DNA of 64,000 nucleotides from Microbacterium sp. SA39. Its GTDB lineage: Bacteria; Actinomycetota; Actinomycetes; Actinomycetales; Microbacteriaceae. Where the stretch lies: positions 124,001 to 188,000 of the forward strand of contig NZ_JXRU01000035.1 in assembly GCF_000967865.1 (NCBI RefSeq). Direction: 5' to 3'. A model generated the notes under the pieces. The model was not told where the DNA came from. It made no database searches and saw only the letters and a list, made by a program, of their open reading frames with translations. The number at the start of each line of letters is the position of its first letter. Within the stretch, counting starts at the first letter, position 1. Position numbers and translations under genes: made by a program. This document shows, in pieces, positions 16,016 to 25,982 of the stretch.

Positions 16016-17314
16016 TCACGCCGCCGCGAGGGGGAACGCCGGCAGACGCGCCTCGTGCACCCATTCGCGCAGGAGCCCGTCCAGCGGGAGCGCGGTGACC
16101 TCTTCCGCCAGTGCGACGAAGTCCGCCGTCGTGGCCGTCGCCCAGCGGAATCGTCCCGTCCACTCACGGAGAACACGGAAGAAGAGCTCGTCGCCCACCG
16201 CCAGGCGGACGGCGTGCAGAGCGAGCGCGCCGCGCTTGTAGATCCGGTCGTCGAACATCAGATCGGCGCCGGGCTGATCGACCAGGAGGTCCTGAGGGAG
16301 CACGGCGAGTCGCCCGTAGTGAACGAGCGCCTTCTCGTGGGCCGTGAGCCCTCCGGATCGCTCCGACCAGATCCATTCGGCGTAGCAGGCGAACCCCTCG
16401 TTGAGCCAGATGTCGCGCCAGAACGAGAGACCGACGCTGTTGCCGAACCATTGGTGGGCGAGCTCATGCGCGACGAGGCGCTCCGACCCTCCCGCGCCGT
16501 CGGCATGGTTAGATCCGAAGATCCCCACGCCCTGCGCTTCGAGAGGGATCTCGAGTTCGTCCGCAGTCACCACGACCCGGTAGTCCGGTAGGGGATACGG
16601 CCCGAACGCCTCTTCGAACACGGCCATCATGGCCGGGAGCTGCGCGAAGTCCGCCTGCACCCGGGACTCGAGTGCGCGCGGATAGTGAATCTCGCCCTGC
16701 ACGCCGCCGAGCGGGATCGGCTTCGAGACGTAGCGTCCGATCTGCACGGTCGCGAGGTAGGTGGGCGTCGGGACGTCTCGCCGGAACGACCACGTGGTCT
16801 TGCCACCTCGGGTGGACGGCGACGTCGCTCCGCCCGCGATGACGGAGTAGGCGGACTCGGTGGTGAAGGTCAGCGTGTACGTCGCCTTGTCGGACGGCAG
16901 GTCGTTGCACGGGAACCAGGTCGGGGCGCCGGTCGGCTGCGCGGCCACGATCACGCCGTCGACGAGCTCCTCCCAGCCGATCGATCCCCACCGCGACCTG
17001 CGTGGTCGGGGAGCGCCCGCATAGGCGATGGACACCGAGAACGGGTCGCCGGGAGCGAGCGCGCGCGGAAGCGATATCCGGAGCTTGCGGTCGCTCTGGC
17101 GGAAGTCGACCGCCTTGGTCCCGATGCGCACGCGTGACGCCCGCAGCCCCGTGAGGTCGAGGGACAGCGATCCGGTCGCCGCGAGGGCATGCCCCTGCAG
17201 GACGGCGGTCCCGCTCAGCCGATTGGTGGAGATCTTGTAGTCGAGGGTGAGCTCGTAGTGGTCGATGCTGAGGTTCGCGTCACCGCTCTGCGGGGTGTAC
17301 GGGTCGCCGGTCAT
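16016..17314 (-). CDS. M1-family zinc metallopeptidase linked to Pls synthetase
   Basis: A 432-residue aminopeptidase-like protein. Zinc ligands are complete: His283-Glu-Leu-Ala-His287 and Glu306 ('WLNEGFA'). The usual GAMEN exopeptidase motif is replaced by 'LEAQGVGIFG', so substrate choice may differ. It is short for M1, lacking the long C-terminal helical domain. The start overlaps the stop of the Pls-type gene (ATGA at 17311-17314). M1 peptidases next to Pls-type synthetases may trim or degrade the polymer; that role is inference. Confidence 0.85.
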   Translation of the reverse strand: MTGDPYTPQSGDANLSIDHYELTLDYKISTNRLSGTAVLQGHALAATGSLSLDLTGLRASRVRIGTKAVDFRQSDRKLRISLPRALAPGDPFSVSIAYAGAPRPRRSRWGSIGWEELVDGVIVAAQPTGAPTWFPCNDLPSDKATYTLTFTTESAYSVIAGGATSPSTRGGKTTWSFRRDVPTPTYLATVQIGRYVSKPIPLGGVQGEIHYPRALESRVQADFAQLPAMMAVFEEAFGPYPLPDYRVVVTADELEIPLEAQGVGIFGSNHADGAGGSERLVAHELAHQWFGNSVGLSFWRDIWLNEGFACYAEWIWSERSGGLTAHEKALVHYGRLAVLPQDLLVDQPGADLMFDDRIYKRGALALHAVRLAVGDELFFRVLREWTGRFRWATATTADFVALAEEVTALPLDGLLREWVHEARLPAFPLAAA

Positions 17315-20300
17315 GCGTCGGCCGACTGGTAGGCGCGGACCTTGACCGCCCTCCAGGGCCCGATCGGGTTGCCGCTCCACCGACTTCCCTCCGGCACGGA
17401 TTCCCCGCGCATGACGAGGGATGCCGGCCCCACCGTCGCGTTCGCGCCGATCGATGCCGCAGGAAGGATGACGCTGTGCGGGCCCAGGGTTGCGCCCGCT
17501 TCGAGGGTCACGGTGTCGGTGCTCATCACTCGATCATGGAACAGATGCGTCTGAACCACACATCCGCGGTTCACCGTGGCGCCGTCGCCGAGGGTGACGA
17601 GGTCGGGTTCCGGCAGCCAGTAGCTGTCGGTCCAGACGCCGTGGCCGATCTTCGCACCGAGAGAACGCAGCCACATCGCAAGGGCCGGGGTGCCCGCGGC
17701 AGCGTTGGCGAACCAGGGTGCGGCGACCATCTCGGTGAACGCGTCGGAGACCTCCGTCCGCCACACGAAACTCGACCAGAGCGGATGCTCGCCCGCACGG
17801 ATGCGGCCGACGAAGATCCACTTGGCCGCGGTGCTGATCGCTGCGGCGACGCCGCCCGCGATCACGATCACCGCTCCGGAGAGCACGACGGCCACCGCCG
17901 GACCCCAGGCCTCGATCATCGTCGCGAGGACGAGGAGCACCGCCAGCCCCAGCGCGCAGCTGATCACGACCGGGATGATGCGGCACAGCTCCCACAGTGC
18001 CCGAGCCACGCGGAGTCCAGGGCGCGGCTGGAAGGTGCGCTCGAGGTCGGCGTCGTTGACGACTCTGCGCAGCCTCATCGCCGGCGACCCGAGCCACGAG
18101 GAGCCCGGCTTCGACTTCTCGGGCGCGACCGAGAGCACGGCGACGAGGCCGTCTCGCGGCACGCGATGCCCGGGGCCCGCCATGCCGGAGTTGCCGAGGA
18201 ACGCGCGCTTGCCGATCCGAGCCTGGTCGATGCGCATCCACCCGCCCTTGAGCTCGTAGCCCGCGACCATCGTGTCGTCGGCGAGGAACGCGCCATCGTC
18301 GATCGTGGTCATCGACGGGATCAGGAGCACCGTGGATGCCTCGACGTCCCGCCCGACCTTGGCGCCCAGCATCCGCAGCCAGATCGGCGTGAACAGGCTC
18401 GCGTAGATGGGGAACAGGATCGTCCGGGCTGAGTCGAGGAGCCTCTCGGTCGTCCACGCCTGCCAGGCGACCCGGCCGCGCACGGGGTGGATGCCCTCGA
18501 CCAGTCCGATGGAGAGGAGTCTCGTGAACACCAGGACCGCTGCGGCCAAGGTGAAGCCGGCCGCGAGCGTCGCCGGCACGAGCCAGGCGATCACGGCGGG
18601 CACGGCGGCGAGCACCGAATCGGCTCCCCGCACTCCCTGCGCGATCACGAGCGCGCCGACGGCGTAGGCGACGAACGGCAGCAGTCCGAGTCCCGCCGAG
18701 GAGAGCCCGTAGATCCACAGCCAGCGACGCGGAGCGGGAGGGCGTTCGGGCGCGAGCGGGCTGGAGGTCCCACCCACGCGCGCGGCGGGCGACCCCGCCC
18801 AGCGCTGACCGGCGCGCACCCGGCCGAACACCGCGGAACCTGGGGCGATCTCGGCGTTCCTGCCGATCTTGGCCCCCGGGGCGAGGGTGCTGCGGGCACC
18901 GATGGTCGCCCCGGCGCCGATCCGGATGCCGCCGATCCGCACGGTGTCTCCGTCGATCCAGTAGCCGGAGAGGTCGACCTCGGGCTCGATCGCCGCTCCC
19001 TCTGCGATCTCGAGCATGCCGGTGACAGGAGGAAGGGCGTGCAGGTCGACGTTCGGCCCGATCTTCGCCCCGAGCGCTCTCGCGTAGTACGTGACCCACG
19101 GGGCGCCGGCGAGGCCGACGGGATCGATCTGGTGGGCGATCTGCTCGGCGAGCCAGAGGCGCAGATGCACTCCCCCGCCGCGCGGATGGTCGCCGGGGCG
19201 CACACCGTGCAGCAGGATCCTCGCGAGCCCGGCGGAGAGCGCCATCCGACCGAGCGGCGTGACGAAGACGAGGAGGCCGACCACGATCACCCACCCCGGG
19301 ACGTCGGGCAGGAACTCGAACCCCGGGACGAGCTGCAGGATCCAGCTCGCCGTGAGCAGCCACAGCGTCCACCGCAGTCCTGTCAGGATGAACAGCGGGA
19401 CGCTGGCGATCGTCTGCACCCACTGCATCGACCTCGGGGTGGGATGCGCGGTGCTGAAATTCTGCGCGTCACCGCCCTCGGTCGCATCCTCTTCGATGGC
19501 ATCCGCCATCTGCCGCAGGCGTGGCAGATCATAGACGTCGGCCATCGTGAATTCCGGCGCTCGGACGCGGATCCGCGACACCAGCTGCGCGGCCGCCAGC
19601 GAACCGCCGCCGAGCTGGAAGAAGTCGGCCTTCTCATCGGCGGGCCGGATGCCGAGCACGGCGACCCATTGCTCGGCGAGCCACGCCGCGGTACCTGACA
19701 GGGAGGAGTCGGACGCGTCCGTGTCGACCAGCGGCCACGGGAGAGCAGCCTTGTCGACCTTGCCCGAGGTGCGCACCGGCAGGTCGTCGATGACCGCGAG
19801 CAACGGGATCAGCGGAGCGGGAAGCGTGCCGGCCAGCTCGGTCCGAGCAGTCTGGCGATCGAAGCCCTCGCCGGGGACGACGTAGCCCACCAGCAGCGAG
19901 ACTCCCGCCTCGGAGCGCTGAACGACCACGGTGGCCGCGGACACTGCGGTCAGGGATTGCAGGGCTGCTTCGACCTCGCCGAGCTCGATCCGCCTTCCGC
20001 CCACCTTCACCTGGTCGTCGGCCCGCCCCTGGAAGAGAAGTCCGGCCGGATCGGCGCGGACGAGATCGCCGGATCGGTAGGCGCGCTCCCACCCGAGCGA
20101 CGGCATCGGCGCGTACTTCTCGGCATCCTTCGCCGGATCGAGGTAACGGGCGAGTCCGACGCCGCCGATGATCAGCTCGCCGACCTCGCCGTCGGCGACC
20201 GGAAGACCGTCGCTGCCGACGACGGCCAGGCTCCAGCCGTCCAGCGGAAGACCGATCCGCACCGGGCCCTCGCCGTCCAGGAGTGCGGCGCACGCGACGA

Positions 20301-21249
20301 CCGTCGCCTCGGTCGGACCGTACGTGTTCCAGAGCTCGCGTCCGTCGGCGACCAGCCGGGAGACGAGCTCCGGCGGGCACGCCTCGCCCCCGAAGATCAG
20401 GAGGCGGACGTTCTCGATGGCGTCCTGCGGCCACAGCGCGGCGAGGGTCGGGACCGTCGACACGACGGTGATCCCGTGGCCGAGGAGCCATGGACCCAGG
20501 TCCTCGCCCGAGCGCACCAGTGCCCGCGGAGCCGGAACGAGGCACGCTCCATGCCGCCAGGCGAGCCACATCTCCTCGCAGGACGCATCGAAGGCGACGG
20601 ACAGGCCGGCGAGCACTCGATCCCCGGGTCCTAGCGGTGCATCCTGCAGGAAGAGTCGCGCCTCCGCATCGACGAACGCGGCCGCCGAACGGTGCGTGAC
20701 CGCGACGCCCTTGGGCACGCCCGTCGACCCGGAGGTGAAGATGATCCAGGCGTCCTGGTCGCCGGTGGGCGGGGGAATCGCGGGCAGAGCGCTCGTGCTC
20801 GGGTGCGGGGCATCGCCGTCGAACAAGCGTCCGGTGGTCGCCGGCTGAACCTCCGCGGCACGCGGCTCGTAGACGCCGGCGCCGGTGATCACTCCGGCGA
20901 CTGCGGCTTCGCCGAACACCAGATCCGCCCGCTCCTGGGGGTCATCCGCATCGACGGGCACGTAGGCGGCGCCGGCCGCCATGATCCCGAGGATCGACAC
21001 GTAGAGCTGCCGATCACCGGACGGCATGCGCACGCCGACGCGATCGCCCGCCTGCACGCCGCTCGCGCGCAGTCGCGCGGCCGTCTGCCACACGAGGGCC
21101 ATGAGTTCCGCGTAGCTCACTGCTCCGGCGGCGTCCTCGAGGGCTGAGGCCTGCGGGTGCTGCACCGCCGATGCCCGGAGGATGTCGATCAGCGTTCGCG
21201 GATCGGTCGCGGCCTTCGAGCTGTCGAGGTACTCCTGCACGGCGGTCAA
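17311..21249 (-). CDS. Pls/PosA-type nonribosomal peptide synthetase (poly-amino-acid synthetase)
   Basis: A 1312-residue single-module NRPS. Adenylation domain about 15-505: 'FTSGSTGVPKG' at 171-181, 'FDASCEEMW' near 220, 'NTYGPTEA' at 308-315 and 'RTSGKVDK' at 493-500. Carrier domain 520-600 with Ser550 in 'LGGGSL'. From about 610 on, hydrophobic segments alternate with soluble modules rich in left-handed beta-helix (hexapeptide) repeats. That is the architecture of Streptomyces epsilon-poly-L-lysine synthetase, where the tandem membrane part links the monomers. There is no thioesterase or canonical condensation domain. It starts at TTG 21249 overlapping the upstream stop, or GTG 21240. The monomer is unknown. 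Confidence 0.92.
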   Translation of the reverse strand: MTAVQEYLDSSKAATDPRTLIDILRASAVQHPQASALEDAAGAVSYAELMALVWQTAARLRASGVQAGDRVGVRMPSGDRQLYVSILGIMAAGAAYVPVDADDPQERADLVFGEAAVAGVITGAGVYEPRAAEVQPATTGRLFDGDAPHPSTSALPAIPPPTGDQDAWIIFTSGSTGVPKGVAVTHRSAAAFVDAEARLFLQDAPLGPGDRVLAGLSVAFDASCEEMWLAWRHGACLVPAPRALVRSGEDLGPWLLGHGITVVSTVPTLAALWPQDAIENVRLLIFGGEACPPELVSRLVADGRELWNTYGPTEATVVACAALLDGEGPVRIGLPLDGWSLAVVGSDGLPVADGEVGELIIGGVGLARYLDPAKDAEKYAPMPSLGWERAYRSGDLVRADPAGLLFQGRADDQVKVGGRRIELGEVEAALQSLTAVSAATVVVQRSEAGVSLLVGYVVPGEGFDRQTARTELAGTLPAPLIPLLAVIDDLPVRTSGKVDKAALPWPLVDTDASDSSLSGTAAWLAEQWVAVLGIRPADEKADFFQLGGGSLAAAQLVSRIRVRAPEFTMADVYDLPRLRQMADAIEEDATEGGDAQNFSTAHPTPRSMQWVQTIASVPLFILTGLRWTLWLLTASWILQLVPGFEFLPDVPGWVIVVGLLVFVTPLGRMALSAGLARILLHGVRPGDHPRGGGVHLRLWLAEQIAHQIDPVGLAGAPWVTYYARALGAKIGPNVDLHALPPVTGMLEIAEGAAIEPEVDLSGYWIDGDTVRIGGIRIGAGATIGARSTLAPGAKIGRNAEIAPGSAVFGRVRAGQRWAGSPAARVGGTSSPLAPERPPAPRRWLWIYGLSSAGLGLLPFVAYAVGALVIAQGVRGADSVLAAVPAVIAWLVPATLAAGFTLAAAVLVFTRLLSIGLVEGIHPVRGRVAWQAWTTERLLDSARTILFPIYASLFTPIWLRMLGAKVGRDVEASTVLLIPSMTTIDDGAFLADDTMVAGYELKGGWMRIDQARIGKRAFLGNSGMAGPGHRVPRDGLVAVLSVAPEKSKPGSSWLGSPAMRLRRVVNDADLERTFQPRPGLRVARALWELCRIIPVVISCALGLAVLLVLATMIEAWGPAVAVVLSGAVIVIAGGVAAAISTAAKWIFVGRIRAGEHPLWSSFVWRTEVSDAFTEMVAAPWFANAAAGTPALAMWLRSLGAKIGHGVWTDSYWLPEPDLVTLGDGATVNRGCVVQTHLFHDRVMSTDTVTLEAGATLGPHSVILPAASIGANATVGPASLVMRGESVPEGSRWSGNPIGPWRAVKVRAYQSADA

Positions 21250-21860
21250 ACGGAGAGCAGATCGACCAGCTGCGCCTTGGTGAGTCTCGTGTAGCCGGAA
21301 AGACCGCGGGCGCGGGCCTGCGCGCGCAGTTCGACCACGGTAAGGGTGGAGAGGCCGGGCGTCGCAGCGGGCTGCGCGACCCGCTTGACGACCGGCTTCG
21401 CGACCGGGATCGCGACGGGCTCAGGCGCCGGGAGCGCGGCATCCACCGGCGCCGGAAGTGCAAGCTGCTCCGTTTCGGCCTTCTGCGCCTTCTTCGCGTC
21501 CTTCTCGGCCGACTTTGCCTCAGCCTTCTTCTCGGCAGCCTTCCTCGCGGCCTTGGCCGCCTTCTCGGCAGCCTTCTTCGCCGCATCCGCCTCGGCTGCC
21601 AGCCGCGCCTCGATCTTGCCCGCGGCCTTCTCGAGACGGTCGATCGCGGCGACCGCCTTCTTCTCGACCTTGCGCGGGCTGCGCTCCACCTTCTTCTTCT
21701 TCGCGTCGGAGACGTCTTTCGCCTCCGCGGCGAGATCGCGCAGCTTCTTCGCGTCCTTCTTCGGCAGCGTCTTGCTCAGGCGCTTCGCGTCCTTCGCCGC
21801 ATCCGCTGCGGCATCCAAAGCTGCGTGGGCCGACTTCACTGCCTTCGTCGTCTTCGCCAT
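21246..21860 (-). CDS. Lys/Ala-rich coiled-coil protein with C-terminal SAP/Rho-N-like domain
   Basis: A 204-residue, strongly basic protein. Residues about 1-145 are Lys/Ala/Glu-rich helix resembling histone H1-like or HU-tail proteins; 150-165 is a Pro/Ala hinge; the last 35 residues ('LTVVELRAQARARGLSGYTR', then 'LTKAQLVDLL') match Rho N-terminal/SAP-type folds that bind nucleic acid. The start ATG 21860 follows GAAGAGAG. Its stop overlaps the start of the Pls-type gene, so it is the first gene of that operon. Its role there is unknown; a DNA/RNA-binding or polymer-sensing role is speculation. Confidence 0.8.
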   Translation of the reverse strand: MAKTTKAVKSAHAALDAAADAAKDAKRLSKTLPKKDAKKLRDLAAEAKDVSDAKKKKVERSPRKVEKKAVAAIDRLEKAAGKIEARLAAEADAAKKAAEKAAKAARKAAEKKAEAKSAEKDAKKAQKAETEQLALPAPVDAALPAPEPVAIPVAKPVVKRVAQPAATPGLSTLTVVELRAQARARGLSGYTRLTKAQLVDLLSV

Positions 21861-21983
21861 GATGACTCTCTTCACTCCGCCGGCGCCGCGGGGATGGCGG
21901 CGCGCTGCCTGCGGCGCACAGCGTACCGCGTCAACAAGAACACTTGGAGAACTCCCCCCGCGACGGGAGTGATGCGGCATAGC

Positions 21984-22187
21984 ATGACGGTCGTGGCAAC
22001 CAACATCGACCCGGACGAAATCGTGAAGCAGGTCACCGACCGCATCGCGGAGAGCTATCCCGACGTGGACCGTGCGCGCATCGCATCGCTGGCGACGGAG
22101 GAGCTCGAGAAGATCTCCGACGCCAAGGTCACGGATTACTTCACCGTGCTCACCGAACGCGCGGTGCGCAGTCGGCTCTCGCCCTGA
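21984..22187 (+). CDS. Small three-helix-bundle protein (DUF3562-like)
   Basis: A 67-residue protein. The ending 'DAKVTDYFTVLTERAVRSRL' resembles the 'V(R/T)DYVPVLVER' end of the three-helix-bundle dimerisation domain found as small stand-alone proteins in actinobacteria. It is divergent from the Lys-rich gene. Function is unknown. Confidence 0.65.
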   Translation: MTVVATNIDPDEIVKQVTDRIAESYPDVDRARIASLATEELEKISDAKVTDYFTVLTERAVRSRLSP

Positions 22188-22209
22188 CGGATGCGGCTAC
22201 CGTGGAGGC

Positions 22210-22434
22210 GTGTCCTCCTCGCAGCCTCGTCCGATTCTCGGGCTCGTCGGCGCGCTGATGTTCTGGGCCGGGCTCTGCTGCACGATCCTGTTCGGCGCCG
22301 CAGCCGTCTGGCTTCTCGCGACCGGTTCGCAGCCGTCATGGATCCTCTTGGCCGTCACGGCCGGCGTGTGCCTGGCCGGATGGGGGCTGGTGAAGGCGAG
22401 CGGCGTGCCTCTCGGCGAGGCCATGCTGCTCTGA
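22210..22434 (+). CDS. Small membrane protein
   Basis: A 74-residue protein of two hydrophobic helices separated by a short polar turn ('ATGSQPSW'). It is not recognised. The GTG at 22210 is the only sensible start; GGAGG is very close to it (one base), so the start or translation mode is uncertain. Confidence 0.5.
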   Translation: MSSSQPRPILGLVGALMFWAGLCCTILFGAAAVWLLATGSQPSWILLAVTAGVCLAGWGLVKASGVPLGEAMLL

Positions 22435-22499
22435 ACGGCTGACCTGCCGCCCGACGCGACCATAGACGGCGAAGGCGGGGGTTCGCTACCGTACCGAGC

Positions 22500-23585
22500 G
22501 TGGACACACGACTGGTGATCGGCACGCAGGCAGACACAGGACAGCCGGCAGAACTCCTCCCGGCCAAGTTCAACCGGCATACCTTCTGGTGCGGGCAGAG
22601 CGGATCCGGGAAGACCTACGCCCTGGGAGTCGTGCTCGAGCAGCTGATCGCCGCGACACGGCTACCCGTCGTGATCCTCGATCCGAACTCCGACTTCACC
22701 CGCTTCCACGAGACTCGGCCCGGCACGGATGCCACCGCGGCGGACACATGGGCAGGTCGCACCGTGAAGGTGCTCGGTCCGACCGGACACGAGCCCCTGC
22801 ATGTCCGATTCATCGACCTGCCCACTCGGACGCGGGCGGCGATCATGAGACTCGACCCGGTCGCCGACCCGGAGACCTACAACGCGTCGCTGCGGGTCGG
22901 CGAGCAGCTGCGCGAGAACGCTCCTCATCGATCCGACATCCACGAGTGGCTGCGAAGCGGTGGCGATCCGGATCGGCGCCGGTTCGCGATGCGTCTCGAG
23001 AACCTCGGGACGGCGGAATGGGACCTCTGGGCCTGGGGAGGCCGTGACGCGCGCGACGTCATCGACGAGGAGCACGATGCCACGGTGCTCGACCTCGGAG
23101 CCTTCCGCGAGCCGGGGGAACCGAAGGCTGCCGCTCTCGCCGTGCTCGACCATCTGTGGGAGAAGCGCGAGCAGCGGCGCCCCCGCCTCATCGTGATCGA
23201 CGAAGCGCACAACCTCTGCAGCCCGGACCCTTCGACGCCGGTGGAACGGCTCCTCACGGAACGCATCGTGCAGATCGCGGCCGAAGGGCGGAAGTTCGGG
23301 CTGTGGCTCGTCCTGTCGACGCAACGGCCGTCCAAGGTGCATCCGAACGCCCTGTCGCAGTGCGACAACGTGGCGATCATGCGGATGAACGCTCCCCTCG
23401 ATCTCGCCGCCCTCGGCGACGCGTTCGGTTTCATCCCCACCGAGCTGCTGGCGCGAGCGACCACGTTCGCGCAGGGCCAGGCCATCTTCGCCGGCGGCTT
23501 CTCCGCGCAGCCGCAGGTCGTGCAGATGCGGGATCGGATCACGGTCGAGGGCGGTTCCGACGTGCCTGTCCCGATGAGAGACTGA
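22500..23585 (+). CDS. HerA-like ATPase
   Basis: A 361-residue P-loop ATPase. Walker A is 'GQSGSGKT' at 32-39 and Walker B is 'LIVIDEAHNL' around residue 235; 'LVLSTQRPSKVHPNAL' matches the sensor region of HerA/FtsK-type ATPases. HerA-like proteins often pair with NurA nucleases or act in defence, but no nuclease is adjacent, so its task is unclear. It starts with GTG. Confidence 0.85.
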   Translation: MDTRLVIGTQADTGQPAELLPAKFNRHTFWCGQSGSGKTYALGVVLEQLIAATRLPVVILDPNSDFTRFHETRPGTDATAADTWAGRTVKVLGPTGHEPLHVRFIDLPTRTRAAIMRLDPVADPETYNASLRVGEQLRENAPHRSDIHEWLRSGGDPDRRRFAMRLENLGTAEWDLWAWGGRDARDVIDEEHDATVLDLGAFREPGEPKAAALAVLDHLWEKREQRRPRLIVIDEAHNLCSPDPSTPVERLLTERIVQIAAEGRKFGLWLVLSTQRPSKVHPNALSQCDNVAIMRMNAPLDLAALGDAFGFIPTELLARATTFAQGQAIFAGGFSAQPQVVQMRDRITVEGGSDVPVPMRD

Positions 23586-23666
23586 CCCAGCCACCCGGAT
23601 CGGTCCTCACCCGCTGAGGATGATCCGCACCGCAGCACGACCTTCCGGACTGCGATACTCAGCGCC

Positions 23667-24398
23667 ATGAGCACGCCGATGCGGCGACGGAACACGGCGG
23701 GCGAGCCCCCTCGGCGCCGCGGGACCTACGACCGCCATGGCGTCGCGGGCTACACGGCAGCCCTCGTTCTCCTCGTGCTCTCGTACGGGCTGTGCGCCGT
23801 CCAGCGTTCCCAGAACCCGAGCCCATTCGCCTTCCTGCTCATCCTCGTGACCATCGCCGTGGTCTTCCACGTCACCGCGGTGCGCGCCGCCATCCAGCGC
23901 GCCGCCTGGGTCGTCCTCGCCGTCGCCGGCGTCGCGACGATCGTGGCGACGGTCATCGGGGCCGAGGGCCAGATGCTGGACATCGTGTTCTCCGCCGCGT
24001 CCGTCGTCGCCCTGCTCGTGGCTCCGGCCGCGATCGTCGCGCATCAGGCGAAGCGGCGCGGATTCAACCTCGAGGCTCTGCTCGCGACGATCACCGCCTA
24101 TGTGCTCGTCGGCCTGCTGTTCGCCTTCCTCTTCAATCTCGTGTCGCTGGTGACGCCGACGCCGATCTTCGGCGAGGAGAATGCCGAGTCCCTGTCGAAT
24201 CAGCTCTTCTTCTCGTTCACGACGCTGACCACGACCGGGTACGGCAATCTCGTGCCGAGCACTCCCGGCAGCGAGGCCGTCGCCGTCACGGAGGCGATCA
24301 CAGGCCAGCTGTTCCTCATCACCGCGGTCGCGCGCATCATGCGGGGTGCGAGCCCTCGCTCGGTCGCCGAGACCGGAGTCGCCGAGGAGACGACATGA
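23667..24398 (+). CDS. Potassium channel-like membrane protein
   Basis: A 243-residue membrane protein with about six hydrophobic segments. The pore signature 'TLTTTGYGNLVP' lies between the last two, the classic K+ selectivity filter (TxGYG). There is no RCK/TrkA-N domain. The end overlaps the start of the MFS gene by ATGA, so the two are translationally coupled. Confidence 0.85.
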   Translation: MSTPMRRRNTAGEPPRRRGTYDRHGVAGYTAALVLLVLSYGLCAVQRSQNPSPFAFLLILVTIAVVFHVTAVRAAIQRAAWVVLAVAGVATIVATVIGAEGQMLDIVFSAASVVALLVAPAAIVAHQAKRRGFNLEALLATITAYVLVGLLFAFLFNLVSLVTPTPIFGEENAESLSNQLFFSFTTLTTTGYGNLVPSTPGSEAVAVTEAITGQLFLITAVARIMRGASPRSVAETGVAEETT

Positions 24399-25955
24399 AG
24401 AGATGGAACGTCGTCATCGTGCTCGGCTGCGCGCAGTTCGTTATGGTGCTCGACGGAACCGTGATGAATGTGTCGATCTCGACCGTCGTCGTCGATCTCG
24501 ACACGAGCGTCGCCGCGATGCAGGGCGCGATCACCTTCTACACGCTGACCATGGCGGCGTTCATGCTGCTCGGCGCGAAGCTCGGCGATGTGTGGGGACG
24601 CCGTCGCGCGTTCGTGATCGGGTCGTGCATCTACGCGGTCGGCTCCCTGGTCACCGCGCTGAGCCCCAACGTGCAGACGCTGTTCCTCGGCTGGTCGATC
24701 ATCGAGGGGCTCGGGGCCGTGCTCGTGATTCCGGCGATCGCGGCTCTCGTCGCCGACAACTATCAGGGCAGGGAGCGCGTCACCGCCTTCGCCGTGATCG
24801 GCGCGGTCTCCGGCGCCGCTGTCGCCGCCGGGCCGCTGATCGGCGGCTTCGTCACGACCTACTTCGACTGGCGCTACGTCTTCGTCGCGGACCAGCATCC
24901 GCATCGATCTCCTGAGTGTCGCGCTCTCGTCGGCGGGGCTTGTCGCCGTCGTGTTCGGGATGCTGCAGAGCAAGGTGTGGGGCTGGGTCCTGCCGCTGGG
25001 CGTCCCGGTGATCGGCGGTGTCGCCATCGCTCCCCTGGGCGTCTCGCTGACGGCCTGGCTCATCGTGGTGGGCGTGGTCCTGATCGTGGTGTTCATCGCT
25101 CGGCAGCGCTCGCTTGCCCGCGCGGGGCGTCCGCCGCTGGTGAACGTGGAGATGTTCGGCATCACCTCGCTGCGCAGCGGCCTCTCCGTCCTCGGCGCGC
25201 AGTATGCCGTCACGGCGGGCCTGTTCTTCATGGTGCCCGTGTATCTGCAGATGACGCTCGGGCTCGATGCGCTGCAGACCGGCATCCGGATCTTCCCGTT
25301 GTCCGTCGCCCTGGTGCTGTTCTCGATCGTCGGCACCCGGCTCACGACCCGGATGTCCCCGCGCACCATCGTGCGGACCGGCCAACTGCTGCTGGTGTTC
25401 AGCGCTCTGGTGCTCCTCGGGTCGGCGACGAGCGACCTGCGCGGCGGACTCTTCGCCGCGGGGATGTTCCTCTCCGGGGCCGCCCTGGGGCTGCTGGCAT
25501 CGCAGCTCGGGAACGTGAACATGTCGAGCGTGAGCGCGAAGGAGACCAGCGAGGTGGGTGGGCTGCAGGGAGTGTTCCAGAATCTGGGGTCCTCGCTCGG
25601 CACCGCCTTGATCGGCTCGATCCTGATCGGTGCGCTCTCGACGTCGTTCGCATCCGGGGTCGCGGAGAGTGATCTTCCCGAAAGCACTCAGGCGTCGGTC
25701 TCGGCGTCTACCGAGCACGGCGTCACGATCGTGCCGGCAGCCGCGGTGCCCGAGATCGCCGAGGACGCAGGACTCACCGCCGACGAGGCGGACCAACTGG
25801 CCGACATCTACCGCGAATCGCAGCTCTCGTCGCTGCGCGTCGCGTTCTTCGGCCTCATCGTCATCAGCCTTCTGGCGCTGCTCTTCTCGCGCGGCATCCC
25901 GAACGAGCTCGACGTTCGCCGAGGGCGCAGCACGGCCGCTGACGACGCCCGCTGA
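24395..25955 (+). pseudogene. MFS drug-efflux transporter, broken by internal deletion/frameshift
   Basis: The N-terminal part (24395 to about 24890) is a DHA2-like transporter: 'VMVLDGTVMNVSIS' and 'LGDVWGRRRAFV'. At 'WRYVFVA' near 24888 the frame is lost. The remainder resumes in another frame from about 24897 ('RIDLLSVALSSAGL') to 25955 and ends normally. Compared with family members, about 20-30 residues of the loop after helix 6 are missing at the same place, so this looks like a deletion plus frameshift rather than a single miscall. The product is unlikely to work unless the assembly is wrong here. Confidence 0.8.
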
Positions 25956-25982
25956 GAAGAGCAGGCGAGGCAGGCAGTCGCG

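Noticed and set aside
22500..23585. HerA-like ATPase as part of a defence island
   Set aside because: No nuclease, NurA, SIR2 or other defence partner is adjacent; neighbours are a small membrane protein and an ion channel.
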